Source of the DNA: Simiduia aestuariiviva
GTDB lineage: Bacteria > Pseudomonadota > Gammaproteobacteria > Pseudomonadales > Cellvibrionaceae
Length of the DNA stretch: 64,000 nt
Direction: 5' to 3'
Assembly: GCF_014192475.1 (NCBI RefSeq)
Contig: NZ_JACHXZ010000001.1
Span: 1,209,131 to 1,273,130, forward strand
The notes beneath the pieces were generated by a model. The model made no database searches. It saw only the letters and a list, made by a program, of their open reading frames with translations, and was not told where the DNA came from. Shown here in pieces: positions 8,864 to 22,292 of the stretch. The translations under genes and the position numbers were made by a program. The number at the start of each line of letters is the position of its first letter. Within the stretch, counting starts at the first letter, position 1.

Positions 8864-10264
8864 GTGGCAGACAATATGCACAACGCCAATACCGTGCGCT
8901 ATGACGCCTGGTTAGCGCGCTACTTTTACTGGCTATTAGTGGGTGTGCTATTGCTTGCCGCTACATTGCGATTTTGGCAATTGGACGCGGTTGCCACGGC
9001 ATATTTCGATGAAATTAATGTTCCACAGTTTGGTTACGCGCTGCTCAACGACCTCCCACAAACCCCTTTTATGACTGCACATCCGCCATTGCCGCACTAT
9101 TTATTTGCCGGTGCCATGGCGCTCTATTACCAGCTGCCGTGGGTGGCAGGGGCGGTGACTGATCCCTGGGCGGCAATCGACCCCTTGAGTTATCGTTGGT
9201 TGACCGCTGCCGCGGGGACCCTGTGTTGTCTGCTGCTGGCAATGTGTGTGCGCCGATTGGGCGGCAGCCCTGGCTGGGCACTGTTGGCCGCGGGCTGTGT
9301 GGCCATCGACGGCGCGTTAATTGTGGATTCGCGTACGGGGCTCAACAATATGTTGATGCTCACGCTGGGCCTGGCGGCGCTGTGGGCGTTTGCGGTGGCG
9401 TTGCAGCAGCGCTGGCGCTGGTTGCCGCTGTTGGTCTGTGGCGTCTTGCTGGGTGCAACTGTGGCCACCAAGTGGAATGGGTTGGGTTTTTGGCTGGTAC
9501 CCGCCGCGTTAATGGTTGGGGCATTGTGTTATCAGTTTGGCGCTGGGCGCGCACTGTCGCCCAGTTTACCTTGGGTGACGCATGCGCAATGGCTGCGCTT
9601 AGTGGTGTGTTTGTGGCTGGTGCCTGCGGTGACCTATTGGCTTTTGTGGCAACCCTATTTGGCCCACGAGGCGCAGTGGGGTTTTATAGAAATTCATCAG
9701 CGCATGCAGGCCTTTCATACCCAAGAGGTGGGCGCGGCGGGGCACCCCTATTGTTCGGCCTGGTATCAATGGCCCTATCAAGGGAGGCCGATGAGCTACT
9801 TTTTTCAGCCCGAATCGCTGGCCGCTGGCGAGGGTTATCTCGCGATTCACCTGTTGGGCAATCCCTTTTTGTATCCCTTGAGTTGGTTGGCGGTGTTGGC
9901 GTTGACCCTGCGCGGCGGTCGCCAACTGTGGTGTTGTGCACGTCAATCTGGCGAGGCGCAGGTAGAGTTATTGGCGCTCGTCATACCCCTGGCATTTTGG
10001 GCCAATTGGCTGCCGTGGAGTCTGGTGGATCGTTGCCTTTTTAGCTATCACTATGAGCCGGCCAGTGTGTTCGCGTTCGCAGCGCTCGCCGGCGTGATGC
10101 TGCACCGGGATGGGCGACCCATGTCGCAGGCAGCGTGGCTTAGCGCAGGGCTGTGTCTCCTGGCGATCGTTTGGGCTGCGGTGTATTTTTTGCCGTTGGC
10201 ACTGGGTCTGCCTTTGAGTCATGAGGCATTTTACGACCGCATGTGGCTGCGCGCATGGATCTAG
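8864..10264 (+). CDS. PMT-family (GT39-like) membrane glycosyltransferase
   Basis: The 466-residue polytopic protein has about ten hydrophobic segments. The first loop carries AYFDEINVPQFGY and AHPPLPHYL, matching the acidic catalytic motif and HPPL stretch of dolichyl-phosphate-mannose protein mannosyltransferases. Later SAWYQWPYQGRPMSYFF and FSYHYEPASVFAFAALAG match the family's W/P loop and C-terminal membrane region. Such enzymes move a sugar from a polyprenyl-phosphate carrier to a protein or glycan in the periplasm. I chose the GTG at 8864 because AGGGG stands nine bases upstream; an ATG at 8876 lacks a site. No sugar-donor or acceptor gene is adjacent, so the substrate is unknown. Confidence 0.87.
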   Translation: MADNMHNANTVRYDAWLARYFYWLLVGVLLLAATLRFWQLDAVATAYFDEINVPQFGYALLNDLPQTPFMTAHPPLPHYLFAGAMALYYQLPWVAGAVTDPWAAIDPLSYRWLTAAAGTLCCLLLAMCVRRLGGSPGWALLAAGCVAIDGALIVDSRTGLNNMLMLTLGLAALWAFAVALQQRWRWLPLLVCGVLLGATVATKWNGLGFWLVPAALMVGALCYQFGAGRALSPSLPWVTHAQWLRLVVCLWLVPAVTYWLLWQPYLAHEAQWGFIEIHQRMQAFHTQEVGAAGHPYCSAWYQWPYQGRPMSYFFQPESLAAGEGYLAIHLLGNPFLYPLSWLAVLALTLRGGRQLWCCARQSGEAQVELLALVIPLAFWANWLPWSLVDRCLFSYHYEPASVFAFAALAGVMLHRDGRPMSQAAWLSAGLCLLAIVWAAVYFLPLALGLPLSHEAFYDRMWLRAWI

Positions 10265-10351
10265 GTGAGGGGTGTTGAAAGCGTGAACGGGGCCGCCTCG
10301 GTGCGTTACTATGCGTCTTTTCGCATTGCCTAACAGGTTGATTAATTTGCC

Positions 10352-11698
10352 ATGATGCCAGATCACGGTTTACCCAGCGCCGGTGCGCCCCTTGCCCTGT
10401 CGGTTGAAGTGGTCAATCAGTTGGCCACAGTCGGCCCTATTTTTCTGGCATTTTCGGGTGGGCTAGATTCAACGGTGTTGTTGCACTTGCTGACATCCAG
10501 TGGCGTGCCGTTCACGGCGTTGCACATCAATCACCAGCTCTCGCCGAATGCAGATCAATGGCAACAGCATTGTGCGCGCGAGTGTGCGGCCTTGGCAGTG
10601 CCCTTTGAAGCTCATCGCGTTCACATCGACACCGGCGGACAGGGTTTAGAAGCCGCGGCCCGTGCCAGTCGCTACGCCGTGTTCGAAGCGGCGTTGGCTG
10701 CCGGTGGCGCACTGCTCACCGCCCATCACGTGGATGATCAAGCGGAGACCCTGCTCCTGCGCTTGGTGCGCGGTGCGGGGGTCGCCGGTTTGGGGGCTAT
10801 GTCCAGCGAGCGACCACTGGGGCAGGGCGTGTTGATGCGGCCGCTGCTGGGTGCCAGTCGGGCTCAATTACAGGCCTATGCGCAGGCACATCAATTGCGC
10901 TGGATTGACGATGAAAGCAACGCCAACACGGCATTTGATCGGAATTTTTTACGGGCGCAAATCATGCCGCTCCTTCAAGAGCGCTGGCCCCAGCAGGCTG
11001 GTCGATTGGCGCAAGCGGCGACCCACTGCCGCGAGGCGACCCAACTGCTCACTGAGTTGGCGGAACAAGATGCAGCGGTTTTGCAGGCGCGCGACGAGTT
11101 GGTGGGGGTGTCGGTTTCGCTCGAGGGGTTGCGGCAATTGTCGAGTGCGCGCCAACGCAATGTGTTGCGTCATTGGCTGGCCCAGTGGCGGGTGGTGTTG
11201 AGCACGGAACACTTGGCGCTTTTGCGCCATCAGTGGTTGGCGTTGCCGACTGATGCACAGCCCGAATTGGTGGTTGAGGGCGGTCGCCTTGTGCGCTTTG
11301 CCGGGCGCGGTTTCTGGCTGCCCCATGTTGACCTAATACCGCCGGTGCCTGTTGACCTCTATCCAGACCAAGTGGTGGCCATTGGCGATTTACGCCTGTG
11401 TTTGCGGGCCAGCGATGCCACCGATCGGGGCCTGGCATTGCCCACGTGTGGCCACTGGCACCTGCGGCCCCGCGCCAGCGGTGAACGGTGCCACCCCAGT
11501 AGTAGAGCCCGATCGCAAACGCTTAAGAAATGTCTGCAGGAAAAAGGGCTCGCGCCCTGGTTGCGCCAGTGCGTGCCACTGATATGTGACTCAAGCGACC
11601 CCTCGGCCATTTGGGCTGTGGGTGATTTGTGGCGTGAACAGGCCGCGCCCACTGGCCCTTATGCCGTCCATTGGTGGCTTGAAAATCCGCATTGCTAA
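10352..11698 (+). CDS. tilS: tRNA(Ile)-lysidine synthetase
   Basis: TilS attaches lysine to C34 of tRNA-Ile(CAU), switching its decoding from AUG to AUA; it is essential. The 448-residue product has the N-type PP-loop SGGLDS at residues 35-40 and the family stretches HHVDDQAETLLLRLVRGAG and LRWIDDESN, followed by the TilS substrate-binding and C-terminal domains. Start is ATG ATG at 10352-10357. In many relatives accA precedes tilS; here a PMT-like gene does. It is followed after 247 bases by pyrG, matching the usual order of the block. Confidence 0.96.
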   Translation: MMPDHGLPSAGAPLALSVEVVNQLATVGPIFLAFSGGLDSTVLLHLLTSSGVPFTALHINHQLSPNADQWQQHCARECAALAVPFEAHRVHIDTGGQGLEAAARASRYAVFEAALAAGGALLTAHHVDDQAETLLLRLVRGAGVAGLGAMSSERPLGQGVLMRPLLGASRAQLQAYAQAHQLRWIDDESNANTAFDRNFLRAQIMPLLQERWPQQAGRLAQAATHCREATQLLTELAEQDAAVLQARDELVGVSVSLEGLRQLSSARQRNVLRHWLAQWRVVLSTEHLALLRHQWLALPTDAQPELVVEGGRLVRFAGRGFWLPHVDLIPPVPVDLYPDQVVAIGDLRLCLRASDATDRGLALPTCGHWHLRPRASGERCHPSSRARSQTLKKCLQEKGLAPWLRQCVPLICDSSDPSAIWAVGDLWREQAAPTGPYAVHWWLENPHC

Positions 11699-14434
<2,736 letters not shown>

Positions 14435-14471
14435 GAGCCCATAGAGGCTTCAACCATAACCTACGGAATGA

Positions 14472-15779
<1,308 letters not shown>

Positions 15780-15796
15780 TTGATCGCAGTCAGCAG

Positions 15797-15832
15797 ACGG
15801 GTAGTGCAGGCATCGCCGCGCTACCCGTTTTT
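15797..15832 (+). terminator. Rho-independent terminator after eno
   Basis: Stem ACGGGTAG (15797-15804) pairs with CTACCCGT (15821-15828) around a 16-base loop, followed by a T-run. Confidence 0.75.
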
Positions 15833-15880
15833 CGTTTAAGCTTGGGTTTTTAGCGTTTACTGAACGGTCACACAATAGCC

Positions 15881-16168
15881 ATGAAATGGATTCTGTCCTT
15901 GTTACTCATCTTGCTTGCGGCGTTACAGTACCGCCTGTGGGTGGGTGATGGCAGTTATGCAGAAATGGCGCGATTGGAGGCGGCGATCGAGCGCCAGCGG
16001 GCGGAAAACGACAAGATGCGCGAGCGCAATCGGGTGTTGGCGGTTGAAGTGCGCGAGTTAAAGAATGGCTTAGACGCTATTGAAGAGCGCGCACGCCTCG
16101 AGATGGGCATGATCAAAGAAGGTGAAGCTTTCTACATGTTGGTTGAGCCAGAGCAGGAAGCCCGGTAA
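15881..16168 (+). CDS. ftsB: Cell division protein FtsB
   Basis: FtsB is a small bitopic protein of the divisome that forms a complex with FtsL and FtsQ. The 95-residue product starts MKWILSLLLILLAALQYRLW, one membrane helix, followed by a coiled coil (about 30-70: EAAIERQRAENDKMRERN) and the conserved EERARLEMGMIKEGEAFY end. Size and position between eno and ispD match the standard locus. Its stop codon overlaps the ispD start in TAATG, pointing to coupled translation. Confidence 0.95.
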   Translation: MKWILSLLLILLAALQYRLWVGDGSYAEMARLEAAIERQRAENDKMRERNRVLAVEVRELKNGLDAIEERARLEMGMIKEGEAFYMLVEPEQEAR

Positions 16169-16866
16169 TGGCAGCCCTTTGGATTATCGTGCCAGCCGCC
16201 GGCATCGGCGCGCGCATGCAATCACAGCTGCCAAAGCAATATTTGCCGCTGGCTGGCAAAACGGTGCTCGAACAGACCATGTGGGTCCTGCTTCAAGCCC
16301 ACCATCTCAAATCTGTTGTGGTCGCACTACACCCAGACGATCAGCACTTTCAAAATCTCGATGTGGCGCAAGACCCGCGCATTCAAATTGTTGTCGGTGG
16401 CGCCGAGCGCGCAGATTCAGTGCTCAACGCCCTGCTTGTAATACAAGAGCAAGCCGCAGCAGATGATTGGGTATTGGTGCACGACGCCGCGCGCCCCTGC
16501 TTGCAATTGACCCTGCTCAATCAGTTTATCGATTCCCTGTTCGCCGGTAGCCAAGGCGGAATTTTGGCTGCCCCCGTGGCCGATACGCTCAAACGCGTGG
16601 GTGCGCAGCATGAAATCTTAGCCACTCAAGATCGCACCGGTTTATGGGCGGCGCAAACCCCGCAGATGTTTACGCTCGCGCAGTTGTTGCCCGCGTTGCA
16701 GCAGGCGCTGGCGGTGGGTCGGCAGATCACCGACGAAGCCAGCGCGATCGAGGCCGCGGGCCATGCGTTAAAAGTGGTGCCCGGTCCCAGTGACAATTTA
16801 AAAATTACTCGCCCTGAGGATCTGCCACTGGCGGAATTGATCCTGAGGGCGCAACGAGGAATATAG
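16168..16866 (+). CDS. ispD: 2-C-methyl-D-erythritol 4-phosphate cytidylyltransferase
   Basis: IspD joins CTP with methylerythritol phosphate in the MEP pathway to isoprenoids. The 232-residue product has the nucleotide-binding stretch [27 protein letters not shown] and [11 protein letters not shown], all IspD signatures. The ATG overlaps the ftsB stop. It is followed four bases later by ispF, which acts two steps on. A further MEP gene, ispG, lies at 57.5 kb in this window. Confidence 0.96.
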   Translation: MAALWIIVPAAGIGARMQSQLPKQYLPLAGKTVLEQTMWVLLQAHHLKSVVVALHPDDQHFQNLDVAQDPRIQIVVGGAERADSVLNALLVIQEQAAADDWVLVHDAARPCLQLTLLNQFIDSLFAGSQGGILAAPVADTLKRVGAQHEILATQDRTGLWAAQTPQMFTLAQLLPALQQALAVGRQITDEASAIEAAGHALKVVPGPSDNLKITRPEDLPLAELILRAQRGI

Positions 16867-16870
16867 CTCC

Positions 16871-17347
16871 ATGCGCATCGGCAATGGCTACGACGTACAT
16901 GCTTTCGGCGAAGGCGATAAAATTGTAATCGGTGGGGTTGTGATTCCCTACGATAGAGGATTGGTGGCGCACTCCGATGGCGATGTGCTGTTGCATGCGC
17001 TGGCGGACGCGCTGCTTGGCGCCTGCGCACTTGGCGACATTGGCAAGCACTTTCCCGACACCGATGCGCAGTATAAAAATGCCGATAGCCGCGCGCTATT
17101 GAGAATGGTGTATGCCAAGGTCAAAGCGCAGGGATTACAGCTTGCCAATACCGACATGACCATCGTGGCGCAAGCGCCAAAAATGGCGCCCCATATTGTG
17201 CGCATGGTGCACAACATCGCCGAGGATTTGGAGGCGCGCGTTGATCAAGTAAACGTCAAAGCCACCACCACTGAACAGCTGGGTTTTACCGGTCGAAAAG
17301 AGGGCATTGCCTGTTATGCCTCGGTCTTGCTGGAGCCGCGCCCGTGA
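16871..17347 (+). CDS. ispF: 2-C-methyl-D-erythritol 2,4-cyclodiphosphate synthase
   Basis: IspF forms the cyclic diphosphate intermediate of the MEP pathway with release of CMP. The 158-residue product has metal ligands Asp8 and His10 in [10 protein letters not shown], the third ligand in [12 protein letters not shown], and the [16 protein letters not shown] signature. Size is normal. It ends with a four-base overlap with truD (GTGA), consistent with a translationally coupled ftsB-ispD-ispF-truD operon. Confidence 0.97.
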   Translation: MRIGNGYDVHAFGEGDKIVIGGVVIPYDRGLVAHSDGDVLLHALADALLGACALGDIGKHFPDTDAQYKNADSRALLRMVYAKVKAQGLQLANTDMTIVAQAPKMAPHIVRMVHNIAEDLEARVDQVNVKATTTEQLGFTGRKEGIACYASVLLEPRP

Positions 17348-18354
17348 GCGATTTTGATCTAGCGTTTCCCTTTGCGTTGGGCGCGCCGTCGGTGAGTGCG
17401 CAGTTTCGCCAACACTGCGAGGATTTTGTCGTCAATGAAGTCTTGGGCTTTAGCCCCAGTGGCGAGGGCGAACACCTGCTGTTGGAAGTGTTAAAGCGCG
17501 ATGACAACACGCCGTGGATAGCCAAACAAATTGCCCGCATAGCCGGTGTTCAACCGATGGATGTGGGTTATTGTGGACTCAAAGATCGCCGCGCGGTGAC
17601 GCGGCAATGGTTTAGTGTCTACCTCCCACAACAATCTGAAATTGACTGGCAACAACTTAATTCGGACACCGCGCAATTGTTGGCAGTGCACCGCCACCAT
17701 AAAAAGTTACGCCGAGGCGAGCATCAAGCCAATGAATTTATTATTCGATTGCGAGACTGTCAGGGTGACCTTGAATTGCTGGAAACCCGTTTAAATGCCG
17801 TGTCTCAATCGGGCGTACCGAACTATTTTGGCGAGCAGCGTTTTGGCCGCGAGGCGTCCAATTTGCATGAGGCCGCGACACTTTTTGCAACCTCTCTAGC
17901 GCGCGACAACAGCGCGCGTAAAAAAGGCGGACGCCGCAAGGGCGAGCGCAGGCCCGGCCCGAGCGGCATGGTGCTGTCTGCGGCGCGCTCTTGGCTGTTC
18001 AATCAGGTGTTGGCAGCCCGTGTCGAGCGCGACCTGTGGCGCGAACCCATGGCCGGTGAAACCACTGAATTATCAACGGGCCCACTGTGGGGGCGCGGTC
18101 GCAATGGGAGTGCCGGCGAGCTGCTCGCCCTAGAAACCGAGGCGCTCGCGCCTTGGTCGGATTGGTGTCACGGTCTGGAGCATGCGGGTTTAGCGCAAGA
18201 GCGTCGGCCACTGGTGCTGCGACCCATGCACTTTACGTGGGATTTTGATGGGCCAGATCTGACCTTGTCATTTACCCTGGCCCCGGGTCAGTTTGCAACA
18301 GCGGTGTTGCGGGAGCTGTGCCGGTTGGAAATACCTGCGATCAGCGCTGATTAA
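17344..18354 (+). CDS. truD: tRNA pseudouridine(13) synthase
   Basis: TruD makes pseudouridine at position 13 of tRNA-Glu. The 336-residue product shows the family motif with catalytic Asp in [22 protein letters not shown], and [14 protein letters not shown] short basic insert ([14 protein letters not shown], about residue 197) lies in the insertion domain. Start is GTG overlapping the ispF stop. In most relatives surE follows; here surE is absent and pcm comes next after a 135-base gap. Confidence 0.95.
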   Translation: MSDFDLAFPFALGAPSVSAQFRQHCEDFVVNEVLGFSPSGEGEHLLLEVLKRDDNTPWIAKQIARIAGVQPMDVGYCGLKDRRAVTRQWFSVYLPQQSEIDWQQLNSDTAQLLAVHRHHKKLRRGEHQANEFIIRLRDCQGDLELLETRLNAVSQSGVPNYFGEQRFGREASNLHEAATLFATSLARDNSARKKGGRRKGERRPGPSGMVLSAARSWLFNQVLAARVERDLWREPMAGETTELSTGPLWGRGRNGSAGELLALETEALAPWSDWCHGLEHAGLAQERRPLVLRPMHFTWDFDGPDLTLSFTLAPGQFATAVLRELCRLEIPAISAD

Positions 18355-18489
18355 ATCGATCCCAATGGGCGGATCAGTAATAGTGCTGTGATATAGTTCA
18401 CGGCACAAAAAGCCGCTAGCGGCCAAGAAGAATAAGCAGGACCTTGTGGGGGCAGTTGCGTGACCAATCTACTATTTCAGGGAGTCGGA

Positions 18490-19131
18490 ATGACCTCCCA
18501 GCGCACCCGTGAACGCTTGATTCAACGTTTGATGGATCAGGGCGTTTCCAACGAGCAGGTGTTGGATATTATCCGCAATACACCGCGACACATCTTTCTA
18601 GACGAAGCCCTGTCGCATCGCGCTTACGAAGATTCCTCATTGCCCATCGGTTTTGGGCAAACCTTGTCCCAGCCTTATATTGTCGCTCGGATGACTGAAC
18701 TTTTAGTGGGCGCAGCGGCCAAAATGGACAAGGTGTTAGAAATTGGCACCGGCTCTGGCTATCAAACCGTTGTGCTCGCCCAGTTAGTGAAGCAACTTTA
18801 TAGCGTGGAGCGCATTAAACCGCTGCAAGATAAAGCGCGCGAACGCATCCGTACTCTTGGCTTGCGCAACGTCTTACTGCGCCATGCAGACGGCGGTTTC
18901 GGCTGGCCAGAACAGGGGCCTTTTGATGCAATTTTAAGCGCGGCGGCGCCGAGGGTCGTGCCCGAAGGTTTGAAACAACAGCTGGCGCCCGACGGCGTTT
19001 TGGTGATTCCCGTCGGCGGGGAGCAACAGGAGTTGCAGCTGATCATGCGCGATGGCGACACCGACACCTTTGTAACTCGATCCATCGAACCCGTAAAATT
19101 TGTCCCGCTGCTGTCGGGCACCACTCGCTAA
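18490..19131 (+). CDS. pcm: Protein-L-isoaspartate O-methyltransferase
   Basis: Pcm methylates isoaspartyl residues in damaged proteins so that they can revert to aspartate. From the ATG at 18490 the product is 213 residues, starting [14 protein letters not shown] as in relatives, with the SAM motif [33 protein letters not shown] and [17 protein letters not shown] lies six bases upstream, so the in-frame GTG at 18460 is less likely. The gene usually sits between surE and nlpD; here a DUF368 gene separates it from nlpD. Confidence 0.95.
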   Translation: MTSQRTRERLIQRLMDQGVSNEQVLDIIRNTPRHIFLDEALSHRAYEDSSLPIGFGQTLSQPYIVARMTELLVGAAAKMDKVLEIGTGSGYQTVVLAQLVKQLYSVERIKPLQDKARERIRTLGLRNVLLRHADGGFGWPEQGPFDAILSAAAPRVVPEGLKQQLAPDGVLVIPVGGEQQELQLIMRDGDTDTFVTRSIEPVKFVPLLSGTTR

Positions 19132-19149
19132 ACAAGGATTCATCCCGCT

Positions 19150-20109
19150 ATGAAAGCAGTTCTGCGGCGTTATTTTCCCGTGTTTCTCAAAGGTATGGCC
19201 ATGGGGGCTGCGGATGTTGTGCCCGGGGTGTCGGGTGGCACTGTGGCATTTGTCACTGGTATTTATGATGACTTCATCGGTGCCTTGCGCAGTATTCGGC
19301 CGTCTACCTTTATGTTGCTGTTAAAGGAAGGGCCGGCAAGCGCGTGGCGGGCCATCAACGGAAATTTTCTGCTGGCTGTCGTGGCGGGCATTGCCACCAG
19401 TCTTTTTACCTTTGCGGGTGTCATTAGTTATTGCCTGACGACTTATCCTCTATTGGTATGGTCGTTATTTTTTGGGTTGATTTTCGCATCTTCGATTTAC
19501 ATGTATCGACAATTGGAACGCTGCGGTTGGCGCGAATGGCTAATGCTAGTGATTGGCTTGTCTGTGGCATGGGGTGTCAGCTTGGTACGCCCAACGGATT
19601 TTCCGCCCTATGACTGGATGCTGTTCTTCGCCGGCGCTTTAGCAATTTGTGCAATGATTTTACCGGGTATCTCCGGCAGTTTTATATTGTTGTTGATCGG
19701 TGCCTATCCTTTGTTCCTACATGCGCTGAAAACGCCTGACTTTGCCATGCTCGCCTATTTCATGGTGGGTTGCGTGACCGGTCTACTATTATTTTCACAT
19801 GTCCTTGGCTTTCTATTGGCGCGCTTTCGCGCACGGACATTAGCGCTATTGACTGGATTTCTATTTGGCTCATTAAGCGTAATCTGGCCTTGGAAGCACG
19901 TGGTGCAAACCCGGTTAAATAGTAAGGGAGAGGTTGTACCCTTCATTCAAGAAAATGTATTGCCCGGACAGTTTGAAGTATTAGTGGGGCAGGAGTCGCA
20001 ATGGGCGGCTTGTCTACTGATGATGGTGTTGGGCTGTGCACTGGTCTGGGGGATCGAGTGGATTGCAGGCGTCATGGCACGTAAGTCCACAGCAATTGCC
20101 AAGATTTAA
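19150..20109 (+). CDS. DUF368 membrane protein, PopT-like (candidate undecaprenyl-phosphate translocase)
   Basis: The 319-residue protein has about eight hydrophobic segments and the DUF368 signature near its N-terminus (KGMAMGAADVVPGVSGGTVA), with a second glycine-rich repeat CAMILPGISGSFILLLIGAY. Members of this family, called PopT, have been linked to recycling of the C55 lipid carrier across the inner membrane (established for some relatives; inferred here). The two GxSGG-like loops suggest an internal duplication. It lies 18 bases after pcm and before the envelope protein gene nlpD, so an envelope role fits the context. It is not normally part of the pcm-nlpD-rpoS order of E. coli or Pseudomonas. 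Confidence 0.88.
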   Translation: MKAVLRRYFPVFLKGMAMGAADVVPGVSGGTVAFVTGIYDDFIGALRSIRPSTFMLLLKEGPASAWRAINGNFLLAVVAGIATSLFTFAGVISYCLTTYPLLVWSLFFGLIFASSIYMYRQLERCGWREWLMLVIGLSVAWGVSLVRPTDFPPYDWMLFFAGALAICAMILPGISGSFILLLIGAYPLFLHALKTPDFAMLAYFMVGCVTGLLLFSHVLGFLLARFRARTLALLTGFLFGSLSVIWPWKHVVQTRLNSKGEVVPFIQENVLPGQFEVLVGQESQWAACLLMMVLGCALVWGIEWIAGVMARKSTAIAKI

Positions 20110-20216
20110 TCGAATGAGTGTAATTCGCTCACAAACTAACAGATATATTTTAGATAATTTTCTAATATGAAAAAGCTGTTAATTCTGATTCTGAATATAA
20201 GGTGCTCGCGTAAGTC

Positions 20217-21026
20217 GTGTATATTCAGAGGCTGATGCAAAACCCTACAAGCGTACTATTTGGCCAAGGTGGCCAAATAGCAATGTTTTGTATTTTGCTT
20301 TTTGGGCTATTTGGGTGTGCATCAGGTGGGGGCGGGGCGCCAGTTCAAGATCGCACCCGGCCGTCACCCATTCAGGGTGTGGATCGTCATACCGTGCAGA
20401 AGGGCGACACACTTTATTCTATTGCTTGGCGCTATGGTGTTGATTACAAAGCGCTTTCACGTCGCAATGGCATTGGAAATGACTACACAATCTACCCTGG
20501 TCAAATAATCCACCTCGATGTCGATCGAAAAATTGTGACCACTAGGTCACATTCATCCCGCAAAAAAGCTCCGACCACAACGCGGAGTCCTGTGGCCAAA
20601 ATGCCCACAACTAAACCTGTCATAACTGACAAATCTACAAGTGTGACAGGTGTTACTGAATGGATCTGGCCGGCGAAAGGGAGAATCATTCGCACCTACT
20701 CTCCCAATAACGGCTTGAATAAGGGGATTGATATTGAGGGGCGTTTGGGAGAGTCTGTGCACTCTGCTGGCGCCGGAACAGTGGTTTACTCCGGTGACGG
20801 TTTAAGGGGCTACGGCAAGCTGTTGATCATCAAGCACGATGAAATTTACCTCAGCGCATATGCCCACAACGACAAACTACTCGTTAAAGAGGGGGAAAAA
20901 GTTAAAGGCAATCAGAAAATTGCCGAAATAGGGTCAAGTGGTACTGATACCACGAAGCTTCACTTCGAAATACGACGCAAAGGAAAACCGGTAGATCCGC
21001 TTAAATATTTACCTAAGCGAAACTAA
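20217..21026 (+). CDS. nlpD: NlpD-type lipoprotein with LysM and degenerate M23 domain (amidase activator)
   Basis: NlpD is an outer-membrane lipoprotein that activates the septal amidase AmiC in E. coli. This 269-residue product has a lipobox (LFGC, about residue 33), a LysM domain (HTVQKGDTLYSIAWRYGVD, about 59-103) and an M23/LytM domain (about 140-265). Catalytic zinc ligands are lost: the usual HxGxD stretch reads NKGIDIEG and the HxH region reads YAHND-type, as in non-enzymatic NlpD. The GTG at 20217 gives the only basic residue (Arg5) before the hydrophobic part; ATGs at 20235 and 20283 are alternatives. It is followed by rpoS, as usual. Confidence 0.92.
   Translation: MYIQRLMQNPTSVLFGQGGQIAMFCILLFGLFGCASGGGGAPVQDRTRPSPIQGVDRHTVQKGDTLYSIAWRYGVDYKALSRRNGIGNDYTIYPGQIIHLDVDRKIVTTRSHSSRKKAPTTTRSPVAKMPTTKPVITDKSTSVTGVTEWIWPAKGRIIRTYSPNNGLNKGIDIEGRLGESVHSAGAGTVVYSGDGLRGYGKLLIIKHDEIYLSAYAHNDKLLVKEGEKVKGNQKIAEIGSSGTDTTKLHFEIRRKGKPVDPLKYLPKRN
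20259..20277. repeat. Inverted repeat in the nlpD signal-peptide region
   Basis: TTTGGCC and GGCCAAA (7 bp each) flank AAGGT. It sits inside the 5' coding part of nlpD between two alternative ATG codons and could hold the start region in a hairpin. Confidence 0.5.
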
Positions 21027-21182
21027 AAAACCGGGCGCAATGTAAGTGAATGCCGACTTTTAGCCATTAATGATAAGCAGTCTTAAACTGCAGGCTAAAT
21101 AGTCCGTCAAGGGTGTAGGGTTTGGGAAGTGCCATTTTGGGCTTTCTTAGATTTTGCTAACCGAGAAGAAAGGGCTAGAACT

Positions 21183-22175
21183 ATGGCAGTACAAAATAAC
21201 AGGGACTCAGACTCCTACGGAATTGATGACGTCGCAGTACACAATGCAGAAGAAATCTTCAAGACTGCAACCACTTCTAAAAAAAGTGATTCCACACGAT
21301 TAACCAGCGCTTTTGAAGATGCTGGCACCTATCAAAAAACGCTTGATGCCACCCAGCTTTATTTAAATGAAATTGGATTCTCGCCGTTATTATCGGCTGA
21401 GGAAGAGGTGTATTTCTCACGCAAAGCCTTAAAAGGCGATGAGAGTGCCCGCAAACGCATGATTGAAAGTAACTTGCGTTTGGTCGTCAAGATAGCTCGC
21501 CGCTATGTGAATCGCGGTCTGGCTTTGCTCGATTTGATTGAAGAGGGCAACCTTGGATTGATTCGCGCGGTCGAGAAGTTTGATCCAGAGCGTGGCTTTC
21601 GCTTTTCGACTTACGCCACTTGGTGGATTCGACAGACCATTGAGCGGGCGATCATGAATCAAACCCGCACCATTCGTTTGCCGATTCACGTAGTTAAAGA
21701 ATTAAATGTCTATTTACGGGCTGCCCGTGAATTGACGCAAAAGCTAGATCATGAGCCGACGCCCGACGAGATTGCTAACTTGCTTGAAAAGCCGGTCGCA
21801 GACGTAGAGCGGATGTTAAAGCTCAATGAGCGCGTCACCTCCATGGATGTTCCCATGGGACCTTCATCCGATAAGGCGCTGGTAGATTCTATTCCCGATC
21901 AGCAAGAATCTGACCCGGTAATGTTGCTGCAGGATTCTGATTTGCATGAGAGCCTCGATGGTTGGCTGTGCGAGTTGACTGAAAAACAGCGCGAAGTTAT
22001 CGCCCGCCGGTTTGGTTTGCGGGGCTATGAAACGAGCACGCTAGAAGAAGTGGGGCGTGAAATTGGTTTGACGCGTGAACGAGTGCGTCAAATCCAAGTT
22101 GAGGCGCTTAAGCGATTGAGAGATATCCTGGAAAAGCAAGGTTTAGACGGTCAGGCATTATTTAGTGCAATGTAA
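21183..22175 (+). CDS. rpoS: RNA polymerase sigma factor RpoS
   Basis: RpoS is the stationary-phase and general stress sigma factor. From the ATG at 21183 (AAGGG upstream) the product has 330 residues with region 1.2 ([19 protein letters not shown]), region 2 ([52 protein letters not shown]), region 3 and the region 4 helix-turn-helix ([20 protein letters not shown]). The in-frame GTG at 21129 would add 18 residues and lacks a good site. Position after nlpD is classic; in relatives an rpoS promoter lies within nlpD. Three copies of an 11-base repeat begin at its stop codon. Confidence 0.97.
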   Translation: MAVQNNRDSDSYGIDDVAVHNAEEIFKTATTSKKSDSTRLTSAFEDAGTYQKTLDATQLYLNEIGFSPLLSAEEEVYFSRKALKGDESARKRMIESNLRLVVKIARRYVNRGLALLDLIEEGNLGLIRAVEKFDPERGFRFSTYATWWIRQTIERAIMNQTRTIRLPIHVVKELNVYLRAARELTQKLDHEPTPDEIANLLEKPVADVERMLKLNERVTSMDVPMGPSSDKALVDSIPDQQESDPVMLLQDSDLHESLDGWLCELTEKQREVIARRFGLRGYETSTLEEVGREIGLTRERVRQIQVEALKRLRDILEKQGLDGQALFSAM

Positions 22176-22205
22176 TTGCAGTCTAATTGCAGTCTAATTG
22201 CAGTC
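22173..22205. repeat. Triple 11-bp tandem repeat starting at the rpoS stop codon
   Basis: TAATTGCAGTC occurs three times without interruption (22173-22183, 22184-22194, 22195-22205). The first TAA is the rpoS stop, and as 11 is not a multiple of three the copies place stop codons in more than one frame. Confidence 0.95.
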
Positions 22206-22240
22206 TAATATTGTTACGCCATTAGCCCCCTTGCTCCCAT

Positions 22241-22268
22241 AAAAAAACCCAGCACGCTGGGTTTTTTT
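22241..22268. terminator. Bidirectional terminator between rpoS and rnb
   Basis: AAAAAAACCCAG / CTGGGTTTTTTT with loop CACG lies between convergent genes and offers a T-run on both strands. Confidence 0.9.
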
Positions 22269-22292
22269 ATGCCTATTTTTTGATTGCAGGTT

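Noticed and set aside
9196..10044. Open frame of 282 codons on the plus strand
   Set aside because: It lies wholly inside the PMT-family gene in another frame, is Gly/Ala/Arg/Val biased and shows no recognisable motif.
22173..22205. CRISPR-like repeat array
   Set aside because: The repeat unit is 11 bases with no spacers; it is a simple tandem repeat.
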